A DNA stretch of 59,957 nt from Microcaldota archaeon (GCA_021807115.1 JAKAPJ010000005.1:1-59957), one strand, 5' to 3'. Shown: positions 7,510-16,308, counted from the stretch's first letter. Notes: generated from the sequence alone by a model not told the origin. Numbers and translations are program-made.

Positions 7510-8244
7510 CTATGGCCTGGCCCGGGGCGGGCGGTGCGGGATTTTCTGGAATATGACCAATGAGAGTTTGCGGCGGTATGGCATGCCGTACATTATGTCG
7601 TAGGTAATGTCTTGGAATTCCAGTGTTCTGGACATCCGCGGCGCAAAAAATCCTGAGAACAGGTATTTCAGCTGGGTGGTGGTGTAAAGCCTGCCGCGTG
7701 TTTCGTTTTTGTCCTGGAATACTGCGATGCCGTCGTCCGATTTACTAGGGTCGCGTAGCACTGACTTGTAGTAGCCGTCACCGGGATGAAGTTGGTACTG
7801 GAGGAGATAGGCACCATCCTTGAGCACACGATATATCTCTTTCCTGTAGGTGTAAATGTCATTTTTTGTTACCAGCCTGAAAAACGCCTCTATGTCAACC
7901 CCGATGTCAAAGAATTTATCTGGGAACGGGAGCTTTTTTGAGATGGGGGTGTTGTAAAGATGAACCCTCGGGGCGATGCCTTGCACATCTGCGCGTTCCT
8001 TAAATTCCCCAAGAGCATTAGATGCTATATCAAGGCCAAAAACGTCAAACCCCAATTTTGCCATGTAAAGCCCATTCCTGCCTCGGCCGCATCCAGGCTC
8101 TATGATCTTCCCGCCCGGCTTTATGTTTTTGCTTCGGAGGAAGTCCAGGAATATTGGCAGGGATCTTGAAGGCCTTGATGAGACGCTGGAGGGTATGTTT
8201 TTGCCTGAATATTCGCGCTCCCATATTTCCTTGGTGCTGCGCAT
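7510..8244 (-). CDS. Class I SAM-dependent methyltransferase
   Basis: 244 residues from the ATG at 8244 (MRSTKEIWEREYSGKNIPSS). An upstream in-frame ATG at 8292 falls inside the promoter repeats and is less likely. Motif I is GGKIIEPGCGRGRNGLYMAK, followed by FDVFGLDIASNAL (acidic motif II), a motif VHLYNTPISKKLPFPDKFFD and VDIEAFFRLV in the position of motif IV. This is the Rossmann methyltransferase fold of the TehB/ubiE-like group; the substrate cannot be told. A divergent PfkB kinase shares its promoter. Both genes use more A/T-ending codons than their neighbours, suggesting acquisition from outside. Confidence 0.85.
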   Translation of the reverse strand: MRSTKEIWEREYSGKNIPSSVSSRPSRSLPIFLDFLRSKNIKPGGKIIEPGCGRGRNGLYMAKLGFDVFGLDIASNALGEFKERADVQGIAPRVHLYNTPISKKLPFPDKFFDIGVDIEAFFRLVTKNDIYTYRKEIYRVLKDGAYLLQYQLHPGDGYYKSVLRDPSKSDDGIAVFQDKNETRGRLYTTTQLKYLFSGFFAPRMSRTLEFQDITYDIMYGMPYRRKLSLVIFQKIPHRPPRARP

Positions 8245-8275
8245 AATTATCCGTTTTGTATTCTGTTTGTTCTGA

Positions 8276-8307
8276 TTATTTATAATCTCCACTGCTTATT
8301 TATAATC
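8276..8307. promoter_or_regulatory. Divergent promoter with duplicated 12-bp TATA element
   Basis: TTATTTATAATC occurs twice in direct orientation, at 8276-8287 and 8296-8307, exactly 20 bases apart. The copies lie between the methyltransferase (minus, ATG 8244) and the PfkB kinase (plus, ATG 8363). Read on the minus strand, the left copy gives a TATA box about 32-43 bases before the methyltransferase ATG. The right copy is suitably placed for the kinase on the plus strand. Confidence 0.6.
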
Positions 8308-8362
8308 GTAATATCTGGAGATTACACGGCTTGCTTTGACTTATGGAGATTTGGGTAGTATC

Positions 8363-9319
8363 ATGGCAAAAACAGAAAGGCGCAGCATCTTTGATATAGT
8401 CTGTATAGGAAATACTACCATAGACTATATAGGTAATGCAGGCAAAGCGCGCAGCTCATCAGCTCTCATACTTGTGGATGAGATGATTAGGTCTTTTGGG
8501 GGGAGAGGTTCGAATTTTTCGGTCTTTGCGAGCGCCTTTGGCAGTTCCGTGCTCCTTGCTGCAAAGGTGGGAAACGATTTCGACAGCAGCGGCTATGCGG
8601 ATCATTTCAGAAAATTCGCTCTTGGGACGGCAGGGCTGCTCCATGACAGGGGCACCCAGACCGACACCGTATATGTTTTCAACATGAAAGACGCGTCAAA
8701 GGTGTACTTCTACGGGATGGGGCCAGATGCGGATGACAGCAAGTTGGCTTCACATGTCAGGCGCATATGTACCAGTAACCACGCAAAGGCAGTGTACTGC
8801 ACACATCCATTAAAAAAGCTCAACATATTTTCACTGCTACATTCGAGGGGGCTGAGGGTGTTTTCTCCGGCGCATTCCATGGAGTACTTTAGCAAAAGGG
8901 AACTTGAACTGTGCTTCTCCAATTCTGACATTTTGTTTGCAAATGAATATGAGACCGACCTGGCAAAAAGGATTGTCGGGAAATCCTTGAAAGGCATTAT
9001 ACGCGATTTTGGGCTAGATATCGTCGTGAAGACGCGCGGGGCGAGGGGGTGTGAGGTTATTTCGGCACATGAGGACATGAAGGTTAGGCCTTGCAGACCG
9101 AATATGGTTGTGGACCCGACTGGCGCAGGTGACGCATTTGCTGGAACCTTCGTATCGTCCTATATTGAAAACGGGAACCTGCTCCGTTCCGCCAGAGTGG
9201 CGTCTTCGGCGGCGTCTTTCGTGGTGGAGAAATTTGGATGCCAAAGCAATGTCCCGACACGTGAGCAAACGATAAATAGGGCGATGTTGAACTATCCGGG
9301 AATGAATCGCAAAGGCTGA
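8363..9319 (+). CDS. PfkB-family (ribokinase-like) sugar or nucleoside kinase
   Basis: 318 residues from the ATG at 8363; a TTG nine codons upstream is the alternative. The N-terminal motif FGGRGSNFSVFASAFG matches the PfkB G-G-x-x-x-N substrate-binding signature. The C-terminal signature VVDPTGAGDAFAGTFVSSYI supplies the anion hole and the catalytic Asp (GAGD). The reaction is ATP-dependent phosphorylation of a sugar, nucleoside or related alcohol; the substrate is not predictable here. It is divergent from the methyltransferase and uses noticeably more AT-rich codons than the TCA genes that follow. Confidence 0.87.
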   Translation: MAKTERRSIFDIVCIGNTTIDYIGNAGKARSSSALILVDEMIRSFGGRGSNFSVFASAFGSSVLLAAKVGNDFDSSGYADHFRKFALGTAGLLHDRGTQTDTVYVFNMKDASKVYFYGMGPDADDSKLASHVRRICTSNHAKAVYCTHPLKKLNIFSLLHSRGLRVFSPAHSMEYFSKRELELCFSNSDILFANEYETDLAKRIVGKSLKGIIRDFGLDIVVKTRGARGCEVISAHEDMKVRPCRPNMVVDPTGAGDAFAGTFVSSYIENGNLLRSARVASSAASFVVEKFGCQSNVPTREQTINRAMLNYPGMNRKG

Positions 9320-9348
9320 CACACGTTGGCATTGCACAAAATAGGCAT

Positions 9349-9362
9349 TAGTGGTACCACTA
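9349..9362. promoter_or_regulatory. 14-bp palindrome upstream of the TCA operon (candidate operator)
   Basis: TAGTGGTACCACTA is a perfect palindrome located 19 bases upstream of the malate dehydrogenase TATA box. The position upstream of TATA fits an activator or a distal operator site. TACCAT occurs twice more just downstream (9364-9369 and 9374-9379), which could be half-site-like repeats. No regulator can be assigned. Confidence 0.5.
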
Positions 9363-9380
9363 TTACCATCTTTTACCATA

Positions 9381-9393
9381 CTTTTATATACTT
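9381..9393 (+). promoter_or_regulatory. mdh: TATA box of the malate dehydrogenase operon
   Basis: CTTTTATATACTT is a near-consensus archaeal TATA box. The expected start of transcription, about 25 bases downstream, falls close to 9412. That leaves a very short leader with GGGATGA before the ATG at 9422. Confidence 0.7.
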
Positions 9394-9421
9394 TAATTCT
9401 GATACCAGAAATGGGGATGAA

Positions 9422-10348
9422 ATGGGGAGAAAGAAGATCGCAGTCATAGGTGCCGGTAAGGTTGGTGCAACGCTCGTCCAGATACTTGCATACAAGCAGC
9501 TCGGGGACATAGTGCTTTGGAACAGGACGGTGGATAAGGCACAGGGCATTGCGCTTGACATACTGGAGAGCGCGCCGGTGGAGGGGTTCGACGTGAAGAT
9601 CAAGGCCACAGGAGAGCTCGCTGACATAAAGGACAGCGATGTGGTGGTCATAACTGCAGGCATACCCAGGAAAGAGGGCATGTCTAGGGATGACCTGCTA
9701 GCAGTTAATGCGGCGCTGATAAGCTCGTTTACTGAAGGGATAAAGACATATGCGCCGAATGCGGTCCTTGTGGTTGTCACGAACCCGCTCGATGCCATGG
9801 TCTATCTCACCATGAAGAAGACAGGCTTCCAGAAGAATCGGGTTATAGGGATGGCTGGCATACTGGACTCCGCAAGGCTCAGGGAGTTCATAGCAATGGA
9901 GACGGGGGCAAGCGTGAAGGACATAACCACCCTGGTCCTGGGCAGCCACGGTGACACGATGGTGCCCCTTGTCAGGCACACGAGGATAGGCGGGGTGCCG
10001 ATAGAGGACATTGTGCCGAAGGAGAAGATAACCGCTATGGTTGAGAGGACAAGGAACGGCGGCGCGGAGATAATCAAGCTCGAGAAGGACTCGAGCGCCT
10101 ACTATGCGCCCGCGTCTTCGCTGGCCCTCATAGTGGAATCGATACTGCTCGACAAGAAGATGGTTCTGCCGTGCTCGGCCTATGTGGAGGGCGAATACGG
10201 CATAAACGGGATTTTCATGGGAGTGCCGGTCGTGGTCGGGGCGGGGGGCATTGAGAAGATAGTGCAACTCAACCTGAATGACGATGAAAAGCGCGATCTG
10301 GCCGCGTCCGCTGAGAAGATACGCGCGCTGGTCTCGCAGATGAAATAA
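9422..10348 (+). CDS. mdh: Malate dehydrogenase (LDH/MDH family)
   Basis: 308 residues from the ATG at 9422 (MGRKKIAVIGAGKVGATLVQ); this start follows a good TATA box and ribosome-binding sequence. The Rossmann glycine motif is GAGKVG. The mobile loop reads GIPRKEGMSRDDL, with Arg where lactate dehydrogenases have Gln102, which selects oxaloacetate. The active-site region LVLGSHGDTMVPLVRHTRI holds the catalytic His. It interconverts malate and oxaloacetate. It leads a tight cluster with citrate synthase (11-base gap) and isocitrate dehydrogenase, so these TCA genes are co-transcribed. Confidence 0.93.
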   Translation: MGRKKIAVIGAGKVGATLVQILAYKQLGDIVLWNRTVDKAQGIALDILESAPVEGFDVKIKATGELADIKDSDVVVITAGIPRKEGMSRDDLLAVNAALISSFTEGIKTYAPNAVLVVVTNPLDAMVYLTMKKTGFQKNRVIGMAGILDSARLREFIAMETGASVKDITTLVLGSHGDTMVPLVRHTRIGGVPIEDIVPKEKITAMVERTRNGGAEIIKLEKDSSAYYAPASSLALIVESILLDKKMVLPCSAYVEGEYGINGIFMGVPVVVGAGGIEKIVQLNLNDDEKRDLAASAEKIRALVSQMK

Positions 10349-10359
10349 AGGGTGGTAGA

Positions 10360-11505
10360 ATGACCGACAAGCAAATAGTGGAAACTGAACTCAAGAAGGG
10401 GTTGGAGGGGATAATCGCCGGAAACTCGAAGGTATGCCTGCTCGACGGGGAGAACGGGAGGCTCGAGTACAGGGGCTACAAGATACAGGACCTTGCTGCC
10501 CACTGCACATTCGAGGAGGTGGCGTACCTGCTGCTGTACGGGAAGCTGCCCACGAAGGGCGATCTGAAGGGATTCGTCAAGACGCTCGCCGCGCGCAGGA
10601 AACTGCCAAAACCGGTGATGAAGACGCTGAAGTCGCTTCCGGTAACCATGAACTCCATGGAAGCCATGAGGACGCTTGTGAGCGCACTCGGTGCGGGCAT
10701 ACCTGATGCAAGGAAGCTGACTGCTGAGCAGCAGCTAGACCAGGCCGTGACGCTGACTGCGGCCGTGCCCGTACTTTCGGCGTATTTCTATAGGGTGAAG
10801 AACGGTCTGCCGCTGGTAAAGCCTAGCAAGAAGCTTAGCCTTGCAGCGAACTACCTCTACATGGTCCGCGGCGCGGAACCGACCCAGGAGGAGGCCAGGG
10901 CGATCGACATGGATTTCATACTCCATGCTGAACATAGCTTCAACGCGTCCACTTTCGCGGTGAGGGTCACTATATCCACGCTAAGCGACATGTTTTCTGC
11001 GATGGTCACCGGGATAGGCGTGCTGAAGGGGCCGCTGCACGGCGGAGCCGCATCCCAGGTCATGGGCATGCTCTCGCAGATAGGCAGTGCCAGCAATGTG
11101 GACACGTATATCAACAATGCGCTGGCCAACAAGCAGAAGATAATGGGGATAGGCCACAGGGTCTACAAGACGTTCGACCCGAGGGCGGTAATACTGAAAG
11201 AGGAGGCCAAATCGTTCAGCCAGAAGAAAGGGGACATGAAATGGTTTGACATGGCCGATAAGATAGAGACTAAGATGCTGAAGGAGAAGGGATTGTACCC
11301 GAACGTGGACTTCTATTCGGCAATAGTGTACCACAATCTCGGCATGCCTGCGGAGATGGACAGCGACATATTCGCGATAGCCAGGGTGGTTGGCTGGAGC
11401 GCGCACGCGCTGGAGCAGTACAGCGACAACAGGCTCATACGACCGCTTGACAACTACATAGGGCCAGTGGACCTGGAGTTCGTACCTATAGAAAAAAGGA
11501 AGTGA
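10360..11505 (+). CDS. gltA: Citrate synthase
   Basis: 381 residues, the compact archaeal/Gram-positive type. Conserved blocks are LEYRGYKIQDLAAHCTFEEV, ILHAEHSFNASTFAVRV (catalytic His), GPLHGGAASQVMGML (substrate-binding His) and MGIGHRVYKTFDPRA, then the late catalytic Asp in GLYPNVDFYSA. It condenses acetyl-CoA with oxaloacetate. A 2-methylcitrate synthase activity cannot be excluded from sequence alone, but the mdh and idh neighbours favour the TCA role. Confidence 0.94.
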   Translation: MTDKQIVETELKKGLEGIIAGNSKVCLLDGENGRLEYRGYKIQDLAAHCTFEEVAYLLLYGKLPTKGDLKGFVKTLAARRKLPKPVMKTLKSLPVTMNSMEAMRTLVSALGAGIPDARKLTAEQQLDQAVTLTAAVPVLSAYFYRVKNGLPLVKPSKKLSLAANYLYMVRGAEPTQEEARAIDMDFILHAEHSFNASTFAVRVTISTLSDMFSAMVTGIGVLKGPLHGGAASQVMGMLSQIGSASNVDTYINNALANKQKIMGIGHRVYKTFDPRAVILKEEAKSFSQKKGDMKWFDMADKIETKMLKEKGLYPNVDFYSAIVYHNLGMPAEMDSDIFAIARVVGWSAHALEQYSDNRLIRPLDNYIGPVDLEFVPIEKRK

Positions 11506-11514
11506 GGCGACTGG

Positions 11515-12597
11515 ATGGAGTACTCCGTTACCCTTATACCCGGCGACGGGGTTGGGCCAGAAGTGACAAGGTCCGCAAGGATGTGCGTGGATGCAATAGC
11601 GAGGAAGCACAAGTTCAGCGTGAGATGGGACGAGCAGCTCGCCGGGCAGACGGCAAACGAGAAGTTCGGAAACGTGATACCGGAAAAGACGCTTAGGTCC
11701 GCGAAAAAGAACCGCATAATAATGAAGGGGCCGATAACGACACCTGTGGGTGTGGGGTTCCGCAGCGTGAACGTGGAGCTGAGACAGAGGCTGGACCTGT
11801 TCGCAAACGTGAGGCCTGCGCGGATATTCCCTGGCGTGGAGTCAAGGTACTCCGATGTCAACCTGGTAGTAGTAAGGGAGAACACGGAGGACCTGTACGC
11901 GGGGATAGAGTTTGACATCGGAGGGAAGGACACCGAGGAGCTCATAGGCTTCATCAAGCGCAAGCAGGGCAAGTCAATACGCGAGGACAGCGCCATAGCC
12001 ATAAAGCCTATCTCCAAATTCGGCAGCAAGAGGATAGTGGAGTTCGCATTTGACTACGCGGAGCACAACAAGAGGAGGAAGGTGACAGCGGTGCACAAGG
12101 CCAACATCATGAAGTTCGCGGACGGGCTGTTTCTCAAGACCGCGCAGGAGGTCGCAAAAGAGCATCCGGCTGTGGAGTTTGAGGACAGGATAGTGGACAA
12201 CATGTGCATGCAGCTTGTCACAAAGCCCGAACAGTATGACGTGCTCGTATGCCCGAACCTGTACGGCGACATAGTCTCGGACCTCTGCTCGGGGATTGTT
12301 GGGGGGCTCGGCGTAGCGCCCAGCGCAGACATAGGCAGGGAGTACGCCATGTTTGAGCCAGTGCATGGCAGCGCGCCGACCCACGCAGGCAAGGATGAAG
12401 TGAACCCCACTGCAACGATATTGAGCGCTGTGATGATGCTGGACCATATAGGGGAGCATAAGGCGGCCAAAGACCTGGAGGGTGCGGTGCTCGAGGTCAT
12501 TAGGGAAAAGAAGAAGGTCACATATGACCTGATGCCAAAGAAACCGGTCGGCACAATGGAGATGTCTGAGGAGATAATTAGGAAGATCGATGGATGA
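11515..12597 (+). CDS. Isocitrate dehydrogenase, NAD(P)-dependent, beta-decarboxylating dehydrogenase family
   Basis: 360 residues. LIPGDGVGPEV opens the family. GFRSVNVELRQRLDLFANVR contains the Ser/Asn/Arg substrate residues typical of isocitrate rather than isopropylmalate enzymes. CPNLYGDIVSDLCSGIVGGL holds the metal-binding Asp residues. The cofactor stretch reads HGSAPTHAGKDEVNPTATIL; Thr-His stands where NADP enzymes usually have Lys-Tyr and NAD enzymes Asp-Ile, so the cofactor is not called. It yields 2-oxoglutarate. It lies 9 bases after citrate synthase and 72 bases before aconitase. Confidence 0.87.
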   Translation: MEYSVTLIPGDGVGPEVTRSARMCVDAIARKHKFSVRWDEQLAGQTANEKFGNVIPEKTLRSAKKNRIIMKGPITTPVGVGFRSVNVELRQRLDLFANVRPARIFPGVESRYSDVNLVVVRENTEDLYAGIEFDIGGKDTEELIGFIKRKQGKSIREDSAIAIKPISKFGSKRIVEFAFDYAEHNKRRKVTAVHKANIMKFADGLFLKTAQEVAKEHPAVEFEDRIVDNMCMQLVTKPEQYDVLVCPNLYGDIVSDLCSGIVGGLGVAPSADIGREYAMFEPVHGSAPTHAGKDEVNPTATILSAVMMLDHIGEHKAAKDLEGAVLEVIREKKKVTYDLMPKKPVGTMEMSEEIIRKIDG

Positions 12598-12669
12598 CTG
12601 TATATGTTATTTAGTATTTAACGTGGATATGTACTTCGTATCACACATATCCCCTTGCGGTGAGACCTC

Positions 12670-15501
12670 ATGGCATCACGTAAACCACAATCCAAAGGCA
12701 GATGGGACGCACTTTCCACCTTCAAGCTAAGCGGTGGCAAGACTGTATCCTATTACTCGCTTGCGGCGCTGGAGAGGGCGGGGCTGCCTTCTATGGCAAG
12801 GCTGCCGTTTTCCATACGCATAGTGCTTGAATCACTACTTAGGAACTTGGACGGTAGGACCGTAACGGAGGGGGATGTGGAGACGCTTGCGGGCTGGAAC
12901 CCCAAGGATCCGGCGGACTGCGACGTTCCGTTCAAGGTCGCCAGGGTGCTGATGCAGGACTTCACCGGCGTGCCGGCGGTTGTGGACCTGACGGCAATGA
13001 GGGACTATATCGTAGGCGCGGGCAGGTCCCCGGACCTGATACAGCCCATAATACCGGTGGACCTTGTGATAGACCACTCGGTGCAGGTGGACTCCTTCAA
13101 CTACATCAATGCGGTGCAGCTGAACCAGGAGAAGGAGATGGAGAGGAACAGAGAGAGGTACCTGCTCCTAAAATGGGCCAGCCAGGCATTCGAGAAGTTC
13201 AGGGTGCTGCCGCCCTCTGCGGGCATATGCCACCAGGTCAACCTGGAGTACATATCACAGTGCGTTACAACAAGGGACACCAAGGACGGATGTGTAGCGT
13301 TCCCCGACACACTGGTTGGCACGGACTCGCACACCACCATGGTGGACGCGCTTGGTATAGTGGGGTTCGGTGTAGGTGGTATAGAGGCCGAGGCGGCGCT
13401 GCTTGACCAGCCGGTGTCGTTCACCACGCCCAAAGTGCTTGGAGTGCACCTGACCGGCAAGATGAGGGACGGGGTGACAGCCACGGACTTTGCGCTCACG
13501 CTGACCCGACTCCTCAGGGAGAGGGGCGTGGTCAACATGTTCGTAGAGTTCTTCGGCGAAGGCCTGAAGAACCTCTCGCTACCTGACAGGGCAACGCTGT
13601 CCAATATGTGCCCAGAGTACGGCGCTACAATAGCGATATTCCCCGTGGACGAGGAGACCCTCAGGTACATGAGGAGCACAGGCAGGAGTGATGAACAGAT
13701 AGAGCTGGTAAGGAAGTACTACGAGGCGCAGAACATGCTGAACATCAACTACGACAAAGTCGAGTACAGCGATGTGATTGAGGTGGACCTGGATTCCATA
13801 GCCCCAAGCGTATCTGGGCCGAGCCAGCCAAAGCAGCAGCTGCCTCTTGGCAAGGTGAAGGTCAACTTTGCGGAAACGTTCATGGAGGATGACAGGCACG
13901 GTAGCGAGCACAAGATTGAGCAGGTGGACTACACCCGCTGGGCCGCGGAGAGCGAAACTGTGGAGAACGGCAAAATAAAAAGCGCGCCGATGCACAAGAA
14001 GCTCAAGGGCGTGAACATCAAATACGAGGACGGATATGAGACGAGGCTGTCGGACGGGGATATAGTCATATCTTCCATAACCAGCTGCACCAACACCAGC
14101 AACCCCTCTGTGATGATAGGGGCGGGTCTGCTTGCGAAGAAGGCGCTGGAGAGGGGGCTGTCGGTCAATACAAGGAAGGTCAAGACCAGCCTCGGGCCAG
14201 GCTCGCGCGTGGTTACAAGGTACCTGGAGAGGGCGGGGCTGATGGAGCCTCTGGCGAAACTGGGATACGGCCTGGTGGGCTTCGGATGCATAACGTGCAT
14301 AGGCAACAGCGGCCCGCTCATAGACAGGCAGAGCGATGCGATAAACAAGAACGGGCTTGCGGTAGCGGCCGTGCTGTCTGGGAACAGGAACTATGAGGCA
14401 AGGATACATCCGGATGTGAGGGCCAACTACCTTATGTCCCCGCCACTGCTTATCGCGTATGCCATAGCCGGCACGGTGCTGAAGGATCTCACAAAGGATC
14501 CGCTTGGCAAGAACAGCAAGGGGGAGGACATCTACCTGAGGGACATATGGCCGTCACAGAAGGAGATAAACGATGTAATACACAGGGCGATAAGCATTGA
14601 CATGTTTGAGAAGGAGTACGGCAAGCACATATATGACGTGAACCCGTACTGGAACACGCTCGACATACCGCAGGGCAAGGCATACCGGTGGGACGCGGCA
14701 AGCACGTACATACGGCTGCCACCGTTCTTCGAGGGCTTCGACCCGGGGAAGGAAAGGAGCGTCGGAGATATAGAGGGTGCAAGTGTGCTTGCGGTGTTCG
14801 GGGACTCTATATCAACGGACCACATATCGCCTGCCGGGGCGATAGGCAAGGACAGCCCTGCGGGTAGGTACCTGATAGAGAGGGGGGTGAAACTTGAGGA
14901 CTTCAACACTTACGGGACGAGAAGGGGCAACCATGAGGTAATGATGAGGGGCACGTTCGCGAACAACAGGATAAAGAATCTGATGCTGCCAGGGGTGGAG
15001 GGCGGCTATACGCTTCACCTGCCTGACGGGAAGAAGACAACCATATACGAAGCCGCGATGCAGTACAAGAAGGAGAATGTGCCGCTTGTGGTGATAGCAG
15101 GGGTGGAGTACGGGTCTGGCAGCTCTAGGGACTGGGCGGCCAAGGGGCCGATGCTGATAGGGGTGAAGGCCGTGATAGCCAAGAGCTTTGAGAGGATACA
15201 CCGGAGCAACCTTGTTGGGATGGGACTGCTGCCACTGCAGTTCAAGAGCGGGCAGGATGCAAAGACGCTGAACATAGACCCTACGAAGCCCGTATCAGTA
15301 AGGCTTCCTAAGAAGCTTGCACCCAAGCAGGCAGTCAAGCTCATCTACACGAAGAATGGAGATGGTGCCCAGTCGGAAGCGGAGCTTGTCGTTAGGATAG
15401 ATACCCCCATAGAGATGGAATACTACATGAGCGGCGGGGTGCTGAACCATGTCATAAAGAAGATCATGGCGCGCCATGCGGCCACCAAGGGCACACAGTG
15501 A
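12670..15501 (+). CDS. acnA: Aconitate hydratase (AcnA/IRP1 type)
   Basis: 943 residues, slightly longer than the usual about 900. The three cluster-ligating cysteines lie in SSITSCTNTSNPSVMIGAGL and GFGCITCIGNSGPLIDRQ. The swivelling C-terminal domain has FGDSISTDHISPAGAI and EYGSGSSRDWAAKGP with the active-site Ser/Arg. It interconverts citrate and isocitrate and needs a [4Fe-4S] cluster, linking this gene to the SUF operon at 49.9-56.5 kb. A GGTGAG site precedes the ATG. It may have its own promoter (TAGTATTTAACG about 50 bases upstream), but the direction and spacing suggest joint expression with mdh-gltA-idh. Confidence 0.95.
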   Translation: MASRKPQSKGRWDALSTFKLSGGKTVSYYSLAALERAGLPSMARLPFSIRIVLESLLRNLDGRTVTEGDVETLAGWNPKDPADCDVPFKVARVLMQDFTGVPAVVDLTAMRDYIVGAGRSPDLIQPIIPVDLVIDHSVQVDSFNYINAVQLNQEKEMERNRERYLLLKWASQAFEKFRVLPPSAGICHQVNLEYISQCVTTRDTKDGCVAFPDTLVGTDSHTTMVDALGIVGFGVGGIEAEAALLDQPVSFTTPKVLGVHLTGKMRDGVTATDFALTLTRLLRERGVVNMFVEFFGEGLKNLSLPDRATLSNMCPEYGATIAIFPVDEETLRYMRSTGRSDEQIELVRKYYEAQNMLNINYDKVEYSDVIEVDLDSIAPSVSGPSQPKQQLPLGKVKVNFAETFMEDDRHGSEHKIEQVDYTRWAAESETVENGKIKSAPMHKKLKGVNIKYEDGYETRLSDGDIVISSITSCTNTSNPSVMIGAGLLAKKALERGLSVNTRKVKTSLGPGSRVVTRYLERAGLMEPLAKLGYGLVGFGCITCIGNSGPLIDRQSDAINKNGLAVAAVLSGNRNYEARIHPDVRANYLMSPPLLIAYAIAGTVLKDLTKDPLGKNSKGEDIYLRDIWPSQKEINDVIHRAISIDMFEKEYGKHIYDVNPYWNTLDIPQGKAYRWDAASTYIRLPPFFEGFDPGKERSVGDIEGASVLAVFGDSISTDHISPAGAIGKDSPAGRYLIERGVKLEDFNTYGTRRGNHEVMMRGTFANNRIKNLMLPGVEGGYTLHLPDGKKTTIYEAAMQYKKENVPLVVIAGVEYGSGSSRDWAAKGPMLIGVKAVIAKSFERIHRSNLVGMGLLPLQFKSGQDAKTLNIDPTKPVSVRLPKKLAPKQAVKLIYTKNGDGAQSEAELVVRIDTPIEMEYYMSGGVLNHVIKKIMARHAATKGTQ

Positions 15502-15517
15502 AAATACGGTGGTAAAC

Positions 15518-16300
15518 ATGAGGGATGAAACGCGCATAGAGATTATGAGGATGGAATTCCTGGAGCAGGCCTACGGGGTCCAGGAGGGCACCAGGAGCCC
15601 GGCCGTCCTGTTTGAAAAGATCAGGGATGACCCGGACATAGCGGTCTTCGTGATAGGGTACCCGCGCATACTCAAGATAGCAAACGATGACGGCTGGACA
15701 ATGGCGCATGAGGCGGCACGGCACAAGGATGCGGCGCTGGCGCTCACAAAGCTGCCTGACATACTCAAGATGGCCGACAAGAACGGCAGGACGGTGGCGC
15801 ATGTGGCGGCGGGATACGAGTCTGCGGCTGCAGTGATGGCGAAGATGCCGGATATACTGAGGCTTGCGGATGGCAACGGGCTCACCGTGGCGCATGAGGT
15901 CGCCAGTTTTGAGGCGCCAGCCGAGGAACTCACAAAGCTGCCTGACATACTCAGACTGAGGGACAAGAACGGCAGGACGGTGGCGCATGAGGTCGCGGAC
16001 CACGAGAAGGCGGCGCTGGAGCTCATGGCATACCCAGATATCTTGACGCTTGCGGACAACAACCACTGGACGGTGGCGCATGAGGCGGCATTCTTCCATG
16101 AGGATGCGGCGCTGGAGCTTACGAAGTTCGACGATATCCTAAAGCTCGTGGACAGCAGCGGGTACGCCGTGGCGTACTACGTGGCAAGGTACAAGGGCGC
16201 AGCTATGGAGTTACTAAAGATGCCTGACATCCTGAAGATAACCGACAAGGACGGGCTGCCGCTGGTCAGCACTATAGAGACGATGCTGAACGGGCGCTGA
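15518..16300 (+). CDS. 31-residue tandem-repeat (ankyrin-like) protein
   Basis: 260 residues from the ATG at 15518 (MRDETRIEIMRMEFLEQAYG); an earlier ATG overlaps the aconitase end. After an about 45-residue N-terminus there are about seven tandem repeats of the form PDILKMADKNGRTVAHEAA followed by about 12 residues rich in Ala, Lys and Leu. The period is 31 residues (one copy is 32). The core G-x-T-x-A-H-x-A-A resembles the G-x-T-P-L-H-x-A-A of ankyrin repeats, but the unit is shorter than the usual 33. No enzyme motif is seen. It begins 16 bases after aconitase on the same strand, so it is likely co-transcribed with the TCA genes. A protein-binding scaffold is the likeliest role. Confidence 0.75.
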   Translation: MRDETRIEIMRMEFLEQAYGVQEGTRSPAVLFEKIRDDPDIAVFVIGYPRILKIANDDGWTMAHEAARHKDAALALTKLPDILKMADKNGRTVAHVAAGYESAAAVMAKMPDILRLADGNGLTVAHEVASFEAPAEELTKLPDILRLRDKNGRTVAHEVADHEKAALELMAYPDILTLADNNHWTVAHEAAFFHEDAALELTKFDDILKLVDSSGYAVAYYVARYKGAAMELLKMPDILKITDKDGLPLVSTIETMLNGR

Positions 16301-16308
16301 CGCCAGGG

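Noticed and set aside
15640-16260. Regularly spaced repeats of about 93 bases that could be taken for a CRISPR-like or satellite array
   Set aside because: The repeats are in frame, diverged at silent sites and encode the 31-residue solenoid units; there are no uniform short repeats with unique spacers. No CRISPR array or cas gene was seen in the window.
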